From NCBI GenBank assembly GCA_028292625.1, contig JAQGLY010000070.1, forward strand, positions 1 to 38,951: a stretch of DNA of 38,951 bases, given 5' to 3'. The DNA comes from Herbaspirillum sp. Lineage in GTDB: Bacteria > Pseudomonadota > Gammaproteobacteria > Burkholderiales > Burkholderiaceae_D. The number at the start of each line of letters is the position of its first letter. The stretch's first letter is position 1. The notes beneath the pieces were generated by a model. That model was not told where the DNA came from. It saw nothing but the letters and a program-made list of their open reading frames with translations, and ran no database searches. Of this stretch, positions 1 through 7,971 are shown one piece after another. A program made the translations under genes and the position numbers.

Positions 1-131
1 TCGGCGGCGACAGCTACACCGCCTACACCGGATTGCTGGCGCTGCTGATCAATATCGCGGTGGCGTCCGTCGTGCAGTTGGCGATGGGCAAGCGCGGTGC
101 GGTAGAGCCTGCGGCGCCTGTCAAGGCATAA
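1..131 (+). CDS. C-terminal end of a transporter, probably sodium:solute symporter family (partial)
   Basis: Only the last ~42 residues are present; the frame is open from base 3 to a TAA at 129-131. The visible peptide has one hydrophobic helix (YTGLLALLINIAVASVVQL) followed by a short charged tail ending in PVKA. The spacing and the LLINIAVA-type last helix resemble the C-terminus of sodium:solute symporters, but an MFS permease cannot be excluded from so little sequence. A perfect hairpin follows 16 bases after the stop, so this gene is probably the end of its own transcript rather than part of the molybdenum hydroxylase operon downstream. Confidence 0.5.
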   Translation, partial: GGDSYTAYTGLLALLINIAVASVVQLAMGKRGAVEPAAPVKA

Positions 132-147
132 GCGACGATAAGTCATC

Positions 148-169
148 CGGCATCCCTCCAGGGATGCCG
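148..169 (+). terminator. Hairpin after the transporter stop
   Basis: A perfect 9-bp stem (CGGCATCCC / GGGATGCCG) closes a TCCA tetraloop 16 bases after the upstream stop codon. There is no U-tract, so intrinsic termination would be weak; it may instead be a 3'-end stabilising hairpin. Confidence 0.45.
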
Positions 170-172
170 TAA

Positions 173-220
173 TGTGGCCGATCTCTGAAGATATCTCGAT
201 ATTTTCGGTCATCGGCCACA
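173..220. promoter_or_regulatory. Perfect 10-bp inverted repeat upstream of the molybdenum hydroxylase operon
   Basis: TGTGGCCGAT at 173-182 is repeated exactly as its reverse complement ATCGGCCACA at 211-220, 28 bases apart. The element ends about 78 bases before the GTG start of the next gene. It could be two half-sites for a regulator or the stem of a long leader hairpin. The function is inferred only from position and symmetry. Confidence 0.4.
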
Positions 221-298
221 AGTCCAAGTAAAGCGGACGAAGTAGTCGGTTAGACATCATTCGGTTCATTTATCCATACCGACCCCCAGGAGGAAACG

Positions 299-784
299 GT
301 GAAATACACCATTAACGTCAATTCCCACCAGCAAACGGTAGACACGGCGCCAGAAACGCCGCTGCTGTACGCGCTACGCAACGATCTCAAACTCAACGGA
401 CCGAAATTCGGCTGCGGCCTGGCCCAATGCGGCGCCTGCACCGTGCATGTCGACGGCTCGCCGAGACGCTCGTGCGTGACGCCGGTCAGCAGCATCGTCG
501 GCCAGAAAATCACCACCATCGAAGGCCTGGGCAATGTCGACAAGCTGCATCCGGTGCAAGCCGCGTTCATCGCCGAGCAGGCCGGCCAATGCGGCTATTG
601 CCTGAACGGCATGGTGATGTCCGCTACCGCCCTGCTCAACACCAATAAGAATCCCAGCGATGCCGAAATCCGCGCGGCGCTGAACGGCAATCTGTGCCGC
701 TGCGGTACGCACGTGCGCATCCTGCGCGCAGTCAAACGCGCCGCCGCCGAAATGCGTGGCGAAAAGCAAGGAGAACATGCATGA
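299..784 (+). CDS. (2Fe-2S)-binding small subunit of a xanthine-dehydrogenase-family molybdenum hydroxylase (IorA-like)
   Basis: This 161-residue electron-transfer subunit carries two [2Fe-2S] clusters. The plant-type ferredoxin N-domain has ligands C39, C44, C47 and C59 (GCGLAQCGAC). The helical C-domain has C98, C101, C133 and C135 (CGYC and NLCRCG). Length and layout match the small subunits of isoquinoline 1-oxidoreductase and aldehyde oxidoreductase types. Translation starts at GTG with an AGGAGG-type ribosome site five bases upstream (288-294). The stop overlaps the next ATG by four bases. It has no signal peptide of its own; in this family it is exported by piggy-backing on the Tat signal of the large subunit. 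The substrate is not predictable from this subunit. Confidence 0.93.
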   Translation: MKYTINVNSHQQTVDTAPETPLLYALRNDLKLNGPKFGCGLAQCGACTVHVDGSPRRSCVTPVSSIVGQKITTIEGLGNVDKLHPVQAAFIAEQAGQCGYCLNGMVMSATALLNTNKNPSDAEIRAALNGNLCRCGTHVRILRAVKRAAAEMRGEKQGEHA

Positions 785-3048
785 AGAACAACCGTCAGAC
801 CGACGCCGCAACCGACGTTCTCGATCGCCCATCCCGCCGCGGCTTTCTGCAAGCCGGCGGCGCCATCGTGGTCTCGTTCGCCTTCCCAATGCTGGCTTCG
901 GCCCAAACCTCGACGCCGAAAAACAAACTGGCGCTCTACACCGGTCTCGATTCGTGGCTGGCCATCGGCGAGAACGGCGATGTCACCGTCTACTGCGGCA
1001 AAGTGGAGCTGGGCACCGGCGTCACGACCAGTCTGTCGCAGGCGGTCGCCGAAGAACTCACTTTCCCGGTATCGCGCATCACCATGATCATGGGCGATAC
1101 CGCCATCTGTCCCGATCAGGGCACCACCACCGGCAGTAAAACCACCGCCCTGGGCAGTCCGCCATTGCGCCAGGCCGCCGCCGAAGCTCGCGCCATGCTG
1201 GCCGAACTCGGCGCCGCCCGGCTGGGCGTGACGCCCGCCGAAGTGACGGTGCACGACGGTCTGGTGTTCGTCAGCGCCGCGCCGCAGAAGCGGCTGAATT
1301 TCGCCGAACTGATGGGCGGCAAACGCTTCAACCGCAAGATCAGCGCACATCCGAAACTGAAGGCGATCGCCGACTACACCATCGTCGGCCAACCGGTGCC
1401 GCGCGTCGATCTGCCGGCCAAGGCCACCGCCTCGTTCGAATATGTGCAAAACATCCGCTTGCCGGGCATGTTGCACGGCCGCGTGGTGCGGCCGGCGGCG
1501 ATCGGCGCCAAGCTGGTGCGCGTCGATGAGGACTCGATCAAAAAACTGCCGGGCGTACGGGTAGTCACGCGCGGCGACTTCGTCGGCGTGGTCGCGCCGC
1601 GCGAAGAAATCGCGATCGCCGCGGCGCGCCAGTTGAAAGTCGAATGGAAAATGCCGGCCAACGCCGGCGAAAGCGTCGATACGCATAAGGAATTGCGCAC
1701 CTATCCGAGCAAAATCGAAAACGTCGCCGCCGCCGGCAACGTCGACACCGCTTTGCCCAAGGCCGCCAAAGTATTCAAGGCGACCTATCTGACGCCGTTC
1801 CAGATGCACGGGTCGATCGGGCCTTCCTGCAGCGTCGCCGATGTGCGCGGCGACAGCGCCAGGGTCTGGTGCGGCACGCAGCACGGCTTCGGCCTGATCG
1901 GCGCGGTCGCCGGGACTATCGGCATTCCGGCCGACAAGGTGCGCGTGAGCTGGACCGAGGCGTCCGGCTGTTACGGCCACAACGGCGCCGACGATTCCGC
2001 GGTCGACGCCGCGTTGCTGTCGCAGGCGGTCGGCAAACCGGTGCGGGTGCAATGGATGCGCCAGGATGAGCACGGCTGGGAACCGAAAGGCCCGGCGATG
2101 GCGATCGATATCGCCGCCGGCGTCGACGCCAGCGGCAACATCCAGTCTTGGGATTTCATCAACATCACGGCCTCCCACAGCTCGCGCCCGCGCGGCCACT
2201 CCGGCAATACGCTGGGCGGCGTCTTCACCGGCCATGCGCCGGATTTCGAGATGTCCAACGGCGGCCGCAACGCCGACATCACTTATGTGGTGCCCGACAA
2301 GCGCATCCGCATCCGTTATCACAACTCCAGCCCGTTACGGGCGTCGGCGCTGCGCGGCCTGTCCGGCTATCCGCATACCTTCGCCAACGAAACCTTCATG
2401 GATGAGCTGGCGACCAACGCCCATGCCGATCCGGTCGCGTTCCGTCTGCGATATCTGAAAGACGAACGGGCGCGCGCCGTCATCACCACTGTCGCCAAGA
2501 CCGCGCAATGGGATGCCCGTCCCTCCGCCGGCAAGATCGACAGCAGCGCCAATCTGGTGCGCGGCCGCGGCATCGCTTTCTGCCAGTACGAAAATGAAAA
2601 CGCCTACGCCGCCGTGGTGGCCCACGTCGAAATCGATCGCAGCACCGGCAAAACCCGCGTCACGCATATGTATGCAGCCTTCGATTGCGGACTGGTCGTC
2701 AATCCGGACGGCGCCCGCAATCAGGTCGAAGGCTGCCTGGTGCAGGGCATGAGCCGCGCCCTGTTCGAAGAAGTCAGCTTCAACCGCGGCGGCGTCACAT
2801 CGACCGACTGGTCGTCCTATCCGATCGCGCGCTTCGAAGACATTCCGGAAGTGGTGCAGGTCGAGCTGATCAACCGCCTCGACAAACCGTCGGTCGGCGC
2901 CGGCGAAGCCAGCACCTGCCCGGTCGCGGCCGCCATCGGCAACGCCATCTTCGACGCCACCGGCGCGCGACTGCGGCAATATCCGTTCAGTCCCGACCGA
3001 CTCAAAACCGCACTTAATAACAAACCAAGCAATGGAGACTCCGCATGA
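781..3048 (+). CDS. Molybdopterin-binding large subunit of a periplasmic aldehyde/aza-aromatic oxidoreductase (IorB-like)
   Basis: The 755-residue catalytic subunit begins with a Tat signal (SRRGFLQ near residue 18, then a hydrophobic stretch ending ...MLASAQ), so the enzyme should act in the periplasm as a folded complex. The IorB-type pattern is seen in GTGVTTSLSQAVAEEL and the GTTTGSK segment. The family active-site glutamate is probably E709 in GAGEAS near the C-terminus. The ATG at 781 is chosen because it overlaps the upstream stop (ATGA) and has AAGGAG before it; an in-frame GTG-type extension to 694 would lie inside the preceding gene. Family members hydroxylate aldehydes or N-heterocycles and pass electrons to the [2Fe-2S] subunit. 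No cytochrome c subunit is present nearby, so the final acceptor is unknown. Confidence 0.92.
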   Translation: MKNNRQTDAATDVLDRPSRRGFLQAGGAIVVSFAFPMLASAQTSTPKNKLALYTGLDSWLAIGENGDVTVYCGKVELGTGVTTSLSQAVAEELTFPVSRITMIMGDTAICPDQGTTTGSKTTALGSPPLRQAAAEARAMLAELGAARLGVTPAEVTVHDGLVFVSAAPQKRLNFAELMGGKRFNRKISAHPKLKAIADYTIVGQPVPRVDLPAKATASFEYVQNIRLPGMLHGRVVRPAAIGAKLVRVDEDSIKKLPGVRVVTRGDFVGVVAPREEIAIAAARQLKVEWKMPANAGESVDTHKELRTYPSKIENVAAAGNVDTALPKAAKVFKATYLTPFQMHGSIGPSCSVADVRGDSARVWCGTQHGFGLIGAVAGTIGIPADKVRVSWTEASGCYGHNGADDSAVDAALLSQAVGKPVRVQWMRQDEHGWEPKGPAMAIDIAAGVDASGNIQSWDFINITASHSSRPRGHSGNTLGGVFTGHAPDFEMSNGGRNADITYVVPDKRIRIRYHNSSPLRASALRGLSGYPHTFANETFMDELATNAHADPVAFRLRYLKDERARAVITTVAKTAQWDARPSAGKIDSSANLVRGRGIAFCQYENENAYAAVVAHVEIDRSTGKTRVTHMYAAFDCGLVVNPDGARNQVEGCLVQGMSRALFEEVSFNRGGVTSTDWSSYPIARFEDIPEVVQVELINRLDKPSVGAGEASTCPVAAAIGNAIFDATGARLRQYPFSPDRLKTALNNKPSNGDSA

Positions 3049-3818
3049 AAAAAAAATTATCCTTAATCCTATGCGCCGGCTTAAGCGCCGCGGCATTCGC
3101 CACCCTGTCGGCGCCGACGCTCGCAGCTGATCTGAAGCTGTACGCCGCGGCCGGCGTCAAATCGCCGGTGGAAAGATTGGCCGAGGATTTCGAAAAATCC
3201 AGCGGCCAGAAAATCACCCTGATATTCGACACCGCCGGCGCCGCTGAACAGCGCTTCCTTGCCGATCCGGACGCGACCCTCCTGATCACCGGAGCCAGTC
3301 GCATCAAGGCCTCCGAGAAAAACGGCAAACTGAAGAACGGCGATACCAGCATCGTCGGCGATACCGTCGCCGGTTTTGCCGCGCCTCCGGATCAACCGAA
3401 ACCGGACATTTCCACGCCCGCGAAACTGAAAGCGGCGCTGCTGGCCGCACCGCGCATTGCGTTCTCCGATCCGGCGCGCGGCGCCACCGTTGGCGCGCAT
3501 TTCATGAAAGTGATCGAAGCGCTCGGCATCAAGGATGAAGTGCTGAAGAAATCCACGCTGGCCGTGGATGGCATCCAGACCATGAATCTGGTGCTGGAAG
3601 GCAAGGCGGATCTGGGCGTGACCCAGCTCAGTGAAGTGATGCAGGCGAACAAAAATGCGCTGGTGGGAGCGTTTCCGAAGGAATACGATCTGGCCACCAC
3701 CTATTCGCTATGGCTGCACAACGATGCGCCTGCCGCGGCCAAGGCTTTCGCCAAGCTGATCACCAGCCCGGCGGAACGCGCCAAACTGGCCGGTTACGGA
3801 TTGCGCCCGCCGCAATAA
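3045..3818 (+). CDS. ModA-like periplasmic substrate-binding protein coupled to the molybdenum hydroxylase
   Basis: This 257-residue protein has a clear Sec signal peptide (MKKK, hydrophobic core, cleavage near ...PTLAA-D at about residue 28). A type II periplasmic-binding fold of the molybdate-binding ModA family follows (LKLYAAAGVKSPVERLAEDF, then IVFDTAGA-like and GKADLGVTQLSEV segments). Its ATG overlaps the large-subunit stop by four bases, so the three genes are translationally coupled. No ABC permease or ATPase is adjacent, so it is an orphan binding protein. Either it feeds a transporter encoded elsewhere, or it has a periplasmic role for the neighbouring enzyme such as substrate capture or metal handling. 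The ligand, molybdate or organic, is not established here. Confidence 0.85.
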   Translation: MKKKLSLILCAGLSAAAFATLSAPTLAADLKLYAAAGVKSPVERLAEDFEKSSGQKITLIFDTAGAAEQRFLADPDATLLITGASRIKASEKNGKLKNGDTSIVGDTVAGFAAPPDQPKPDISTPAKLKAALLAAPRIAFSDPARGATVGAHFMKVIEALGIKDEVLKKSTLAVDGIQTMNLVLEGKADLGVTQLSEVMQANKNALVGAFPKEYDLATTYSLWLHNDAPAAAKAFAKLITSPAERAKLAGYGLRPPQ

Positions 3819-3823
3819 GTATC

Positions 3824-3853
3824 GCCGGGACAGCAGGTTCCCGGCCTTGTTTC
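3824..3853 (+). terminator. Probable intrinsic terminator of the molybdenum hydroxylase operon
   Basis: GCCGGGA (3824-3830) pairs with TCCCGGC (3839-3845) around an 8-base loop, followed by CTTGTTTC. It begins five bases after the stop and reaches the tail of the convergent purF. A second palindrome, ATCCCGCC-N3-GGCGGGAT at 3857-3875, lies inside the last codons of purF. Confidence 0.55.
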
Positions 3854-5348
3854 AATATCCCGCCGACGGCGGGATTTCCTCTCCCAGCACCTTTCTCTTG
3901 CCGCGCCCGCTCTCCACCGTATCCAGATACTCGCGCGTGATGTCGCCGGTAATATAAAAGCCGTCGAAACAGGACGCCTCCAGGCTTTGCAGCGCCGGAT
4001 TGAGGTCCCGCACCGTGCGCGTAAACGCATCCAGATCCTGATAAATCAGCCCGTCCGCGGTGATCTCGCGCCGCACTTCCTCATCGCTGAGTCCGTAGGC
4101 GATCAATTCGGCGCGGGTCGGCATATCGATGCCGTAGACATTCGGAAATCGCACCGGCGGCGCCGCCGACGCAAAGATGACGCGCCGCGCGCCGGCTTCG
4201 CGCGCCATCTGCACGATCTCGCGGCTGGTGGTGCCGCGCACGATGGAATCGTCGACCAGCAGCACGCTCTTGCCCTTGAATTCGGCGCCGATCGCATTCA
4301 ATTTCTGACGCACCGATTTTCGGCGAATGGCCTGGCCCGGCATCATGAAGGTACGGCCGATGTAGCGATTCTTGACGAAGCCTTCGCGATACGGCAGGCC
4401 CAGCTTCAGCGCCAGCTGCAGCGTCGCCGGCCGCGACGAGTCGGGGATAGGCATCACCACGTCGATATCGCCGGCGCTGTATTCGCGGCGTATCTTTTCG
4501 GCCAGGCATTCGCCCATCTTCAGACGCGCCGCATACACCGGCACGCCGTCCATCACCGAATCCGGCCGCGCCAGATAAACGAATTCGAAAGCGCAGGGAT
4601 GCAGCGACGAAAATTCCGCGCATTGCCGAGTATAGAGATTGACGTCGATATCGATGAACACCGCCTCGCCCGGCGCCACGTCGCGCAAAAACCGGAATCC
4701 CAGTCCTTCCAGCGCGACCGATTCGCTGGCCACCATATATTCGGGACCGCTTTCGGTTTCATTGACGCCGATGCACAAAGGGCGGATGCCGAACGGATCG
4801 CGGAACGCCAGCAAACCGTAGCCGGCGATATACGACACCACCGCATACGAACCGCGAATGCGGCGATGCACGGCGGCGACCGCCTCGAACAGGCTTTCCG
4901 GATCGTGCGCGCCGGAATGCGCGGTCTGCTCGATTTCATGCGCCAGCACATTGAGCAGCGCTTCGGAATCGGAACCGGTATTGATATGCCGCCGGTCGCG
5001 CGTGGCGATATCGATGCTGAGCTGCTGCGCATTGGTCAGATTGCCGTTATGCGCCAGCACGATGCCGAACGGCGCATTGACGTAAAACGGCTGCGCTTCC
5101 TCGACCTCGGCGCCGCCGGCGGTCGGATAGCGCACCTGGCCGATACCGCAATTGCCGGTCAGCGGGCGCATGTTGCGCGTGCGGAACACGTCGCGCACCA
5201 AGCCGTTGCCCTTGTACATCGAGATGCCGTTGTCGGCGCTGGTCGCAATCCCGGCGGAATCCTGGCCGCGATGCTGCAGCAACAACAACGCGTCGTAGAT
5301 CATTTGATTGACGGGCGCATGAGAAACGATGCCGACGATACCGCACAT
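3852..5348 (-). CDS. purF: Amidophosphoribosyltransferase
   Basis: This 498-residue enzyme transfers the glutamine amide to PRPP to make phosphoribosylamine, the first step of purine synthesis. The start is fixed by chemistry: MCGIVGIVSH places Cys2 as the N-terminal nucleophile once Met is removed, and AAGGA precedes the ATG. The in-frame upstream extension to 5390 is therefore rejected. The glutaminase domain (LQHRGQDSAGIA, VRYPTAG, LAHNGNLTN) is followed by the phosphoribosyltransferase domain with the PRPP loop VLLVDDSIVRGTTS (about residues 360-373). The length equals that of ordinary bacterial PurF. The usual neighbour cvpA is absent, so this may be a second copy. It is convergent with the ModA-like gene. 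Confidence 0.95.
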   Translation of the reverse strand: MCGIVGIVSHAPVNQMIYDALLLLQHRGQDSAGIATSADNGISMYKGNGLVRDVFRTRNMRPLTGNCGIGQVRYPTAGGAEVEEAQPFYVNAPFGIVLAHNGNLTNAQQLSIDIATRDRRHINTGSDSEALLNVLAHEIEQTAHSGAHDPESLFEAVAAVHRRIRGSYAVVSYIAGYGLLAFRDPFGIRPLCIGVNETESGPEYMVASESVALEGLGFRFLRDVAPGEAVFIDIDVNLYTRQCAEFSSLHPCAFEFVYLARPDSVMDGVPVYAARLKMGECLAEKIRREYSAGDIDVVMPIPDSSRPATLQLALKLGLPYREGFVKNRYIGRTFMMPGQAIRRKSVRQKLNAIGAEFKGKSVLLVDDSIVRGTTSREIVQMAREAGARRVIFASAAPPVRFPNVYGIDMPTRAELIAYGLSDEEVRREITADGLIYQDLDAFTRTVRDLNPALQSLEASCFDGFYITGDITREYLDTVESGRGKRKVLGEEIPPSAGY

Positions 5349-5488
5349 ATTAATATCCTTAACAAATATCCAATCCGGAAGCAGGCGCATGCCGCGTCCC
5401 GACCACGGGCGCCGAGGCGGGAAATCCGGAAAACCGCGCTATTGTCTCAAAAAAAGGCGGCGCGGCCAGAAAAGACTGCTCCGCTTGC

Positions 5489-5968
5489 TTAAAGACCAAG
5501 ATCGGACAAACCCGGATGATCGTCCGGACGACGCCCCAGCGGCCAGTGGAACTTGCGATCCGAAGCCTGGATCGGCCTGTCGTTGATGCTGGCGTAACGG
5601 CTGCTCATCAAACCGTCCGCGTTGAATTCCCAGTTTTCGTTGCCGTACGAGCGGAACCAGTTGCCCGCGTCGTCGTGCCATTCATACGCGTAGCGCACCG
5701 CGATGCGGTTGTCGGTAAACGCCCATAATTCCTTGATCAGCCGATAGTCCAGTTCCTTGGCCCATTTGCGCTCCAGGAAGGCCCTGGCTTCGTCGCGATT
5801 GGAGACGAATTCGGCGCGATTGCGCCATTTGGTGTCCACAGTGTACGCCAGCGCCACTTTGGCCGGGTCGCGGCTGTTCCAGCCGTCTTCGGCCATGCGT
5901 ATTTTTTGAATTGCGCTGTCGCGGGTGAACGGCGGCAGCGGCGGACGAACATTGTTTTCGGGTGACAT
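5489..5968 (-). CDS. DUF1348 / SnoaL-like (NTF2-fold) protein
   Basis: A 159-residue cytoplasmic protein of the DUF1348 family, which has the NTF2/SnoaL fold. Diagnostic stretches are [48 protein letters not shown] and GNENWEFN. Family members are small cone-shaped barrels of unknown biochemical function and are often found beside oxidoreductases. The ATG at 5968 is chosen because GGAG lies about seven bases upstream; the longer frame to 6064 adds a basic segment not typical of the family. It is on the same strand as purF, 140 bases upstream of it. No catalytic residues can be assigned. Confidence 0.85.
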   Translation of the reverse strand: MSPENNVRPPLPPFTRDSAIQKIRMAEDGWNSRDPAKVALAYTVDTKWRNRAEFVSNRDEARAFLERKWAKELDYRLIKELWAFTDNRIAVRYAYEWHDDAGNWFRSYGNENWEFNADGLMSSRYASINDRPIQASDRKFHWPLGRRPDDHPGLSDLGL

Positions 5969-6123
5969 GGCAATCTCCAGGTTGTGAACTGCGGTCTCGG
6001 CGCCGTACTGCCGGGCCGGCTGCCGCGGGAAATCCAGCAATTTTCGCTTGTGTTCCCTGGCCACCTCCCGGAACGGTCATTCTACTTCGTCAAGGAACGT
6101 ATTGCGGATCGTCGTCGAACGCG

Positions 6124-6154
6124 AAAAAAAAGCCGCCCGTAAAAACGGACGGCT
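6124..6154 (-). terminator. Intrinsic terminator of the hydrolase/binding-protein operon
   Basis: Read on the minus strand, AGCCGtCCGT pairs with ACGGgCGGCT around a short T-rich loop with one internal mismatch. Eight T residues follow (the A-run at 6124-6131 on the plus strand). It lies about 57 bases after the stop of the binding-protein gene. Confidence 0.75.
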
Positions 6155-6210
6155 CGCATCGGCAAAAAACAGGCGTTCGGATGCGATGGCTCCTGGATAG
6201 AGGACAGGAA

Positions 6211-7248
6211 TCAATTTTTCACAATGGTATCTTCAAACAGCTTTTGCCGCTTATCGGTCTGCTCCATCGCCGCCACCGGATCGATAAACTTCATCTTGCC
6301 GTTTTTCAATGGCGAAGCGATTTTGGTATTGCTCGGCACGTCGTCGATGCTTGCCATCACCGCTTGTCCATCATTGAGCATGAAGTCGTAAAACAGCAAT
6401 GCCGCATTCGGATGCGCAGCGTGATTGAGCACGCCGAGCCCGGTGGCATACCCCAGCACCGGCTCCATCGTGAACCAGTCGATCGGCGCGCCGCCGCGTT
6501 TGAGCTGCACCGCCTTGTATTGATAGACGGTCAGCGCCAGCGGCACTTCGCCGGCGGCCACCAGATTGGCCAGCAGCGAATGGCCGGTGCGCACCGACAG
6601 TCCGTTGGTTTGCTTGATCTGGCGGAACAGCTTGTAGCCGGCATCGCCGCCCAGATTATCGGCGATCGTGTACAGCCAATCGTTATCGGTGCCTTCGATG
6701 CCGAGCTTGCCCTTCCATTTCGGATCGAGCAGATCCTTGAAACTGTGCGGCAGATCTTCCTTCTTGACCAAATTGGTGTTGTAGGCCATCACGAACAAGG
6801 TAATCTGCGCCATCGCCCACTCCCGATGCTTGGGCACAGCACCCGGCACCAGATCGCTGAAGGTCGACGAATTAATCGGCAGCAGCAGCTTTTCATGCAC
6901 CAGCGCTTCCATGTCGGAAGTCTGGATTTGCGCTACGTCGGCCTTGTAGGTTTTGGCGTTCGTTTCAGCGATTACGCGCTGCAGGACGTTATCGTCGCCG
7001 GAGCGCCATACCGTCACCTTGATGCCGTATTTGCTCTCGAATTTCTTGATCAACTGAGCCGAATCGGCGGGCGTAATACTGGTGTACCAGGTCAGACTGC
7101 CCTCTTTTTTGGCGGCGGCGACGATGCCGGCCATGCTGTCCGCGCTGATGGTATCGGGCCGCGCATCCGCTTGCTGCGCAGCAGCCGGCAATACCAGGCA
7201 AACCGTGACGGCGGCGATAAACAAACATTGCTGCAATAACTTTTTCAT
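6211..7248 (-). CDS. Orphan ABC-type extracellular solute-binding protein (family 1, Fe(III)/AfuA-like)
   Basis: A 345-residue exported protein with an N-terminal Sec signal (MKKLLQQ, hydrophobic core, cleavage near LPAAA-QQ). A type II periplasmic-binding fold follows, resembling the AfuA/FbpA group: AKKEGSLTWYTS, KFESKYGIKVTVWR, GEVPLALTVYQY and HPNAALLFYDFML. It lies 39 bases downstream of the hydrolase gene on the same strand, so the two likely form an operon ending at the 6124-6154 terminator. No permease or ATPase is present. A clear paralogue is encoded at 21905-22966. In catabolic contexts such proteins often bind organic acids rather than iron; the ligand is not readable here. Confidence 0.88.
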   Translation of the reverse strand: MKKLLQQCLFIAAVTVCLVLPAAAQQADARPDTISADSMAGIVAAAKKEGSLTWYTSITPADSAQLIKKFESKYGIKVTVWRSGDDNVLQRVIAETNAKTYKADVAQIQTSDMEALVHEKLLLPINSSTFSDLVPGAVPKHREWAMAQITLFVMAYNTNLVKKEDLPHSFKDLLDPKWKGKLGIEGTDNDWLYTIADNLGGDAGYKLFRQIKQTNGLSVRTGHSLLANLVAAGEVPLALTVYQYKAVQLKRGGAPIDWFTMEPVLGYATGLGVLNHAAHPNAALLFYDFMLNDGQAVMASIDDVPSNTKIASPLKNGKMKFIDPVAAMEQTDKRQKLFEDTIVKN

Positions 7249-7287
7249 ACTTTCCCCTCTTTTAAAATATCTTTGGCCCGATGTATT

Positions 7288-7971
7288 TCATCCGCCCACA
7301 GGCAGGCGGGCAATCGCCTCGTCAATCGTCATCACATCCCCGAAGAACGACTGAAAATTGTTCAGCGACGCCGCGTGTTCCTCGTCGTGCCGCGTGGCGC
7401 AGGCGTCGGACAGCATCGCGACGCGATAATCGAGCATCATCGCGTCGCGCGCGGTCGATTCGCAGCAGACATTGGTGGTAGTGCCGACGATCAGCAGCGT
7501 ATCGATTTTGCGCTGCGTCAGCTGCTGCCGCAGATTCGACGAATGCGGGATCAGTGCGCTGAACATGATTTTCTTGACGCGCAAGTCGCCGTCGGCCGGT
7601 TCCAGCGCAGGATACAGTTTGAAGCCCTCGGCGTGCTCGGCCAGGCTGTCCAGGCGCCGCTTCACCCCTTCGGGCCGCAAACCGTATTTATGATGATTAC
7701 CCCAATATTCCAGCGCACCGTTGGCGGTGGTCTGCACCCAGATCACCGTGCCGCCGGCATCGCGCACGGCCTTGGCGATGCGATTGATATTCGGAACGAT
7801 ATCGCGCGCAGGCGGCACTTCCGCGGGAAAGCCTGGTGCGACGAAATGATTTTGCATATCGATGACAACCAGCGCCGTGCGCGCGGTATCGAACGCATCG
7901 ATGGAAATGGCCTTGCCCTTGCGGCGCAGTACGCGCTCCTTTACGGAATCGGGGATGACATAGTTATGCAT
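7288..7971 (-). CDS. Isochorismatase-family cysteine hydrolase
   Basis: This 227-residue cytosolic hydrolase belongs to the isochorismatase/nicotinamidase superfamily. The expected Asp-Lys-Cys triad is D38 in VVIDMQNHFV, K133 or K134 in RVKKIMFSAL, and C169 in TTTNVCCESTARDA. A second cysteine, C170, sits where most members have Val. The superfamily hydrolyses amides such as N-carbamoyl compounds, maleamate, nicotinamide or ureidoacrylate, or vinyl ethers. The subfamily seen here does not tell which. It is the first gene of an operon with the binding protein at 6211-7248, which suggests import and hydrolysis of the same compound. Its upstream region holds a strong inverted repeat at 8162-8198. 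Confidence 0.9.
   Translation of the reverse strand: MHNYVIPDSVKERVLRRKGKAISIDAFDTARTALVVIDMQNHFVAPGFPAEVPPARDIVPNINRIAKAVRDAGGTVIWVQTTANGALEYWGNHHKYGLRPEGVKRRLDSLAEHAEGFKLYPALEPADGDLRVKKIMFSALIPHSSNLRQQLTQRKIDTLLIVGTTTNVCCESTARDAMMLDYRVAMLSDACATRHDEEHAASLNNFQSFFGDVMTIDEAIARLPVGG

Noticed and set aside
173..298. Moco riboswitch in front of the molybdenum hydroxylase
   Set aside because: Only one long inverted repeat is seen; the multi-stem arrangement expected for that RNA could not be drawn.
595..2322. A 575-codon minus-strand frame opposite the molybdenum hydroxylase
   Set aside because: The plus-strand gene has a Tat signal, family motifs and coupled overlaps; the antisense frame has none of these.
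5349..5390. N-terminal extension of purF
   Set aside because: PurF needs Cys at position 2 as its catalytic nucleophile, and a ribosome site precedes the internal ATG.
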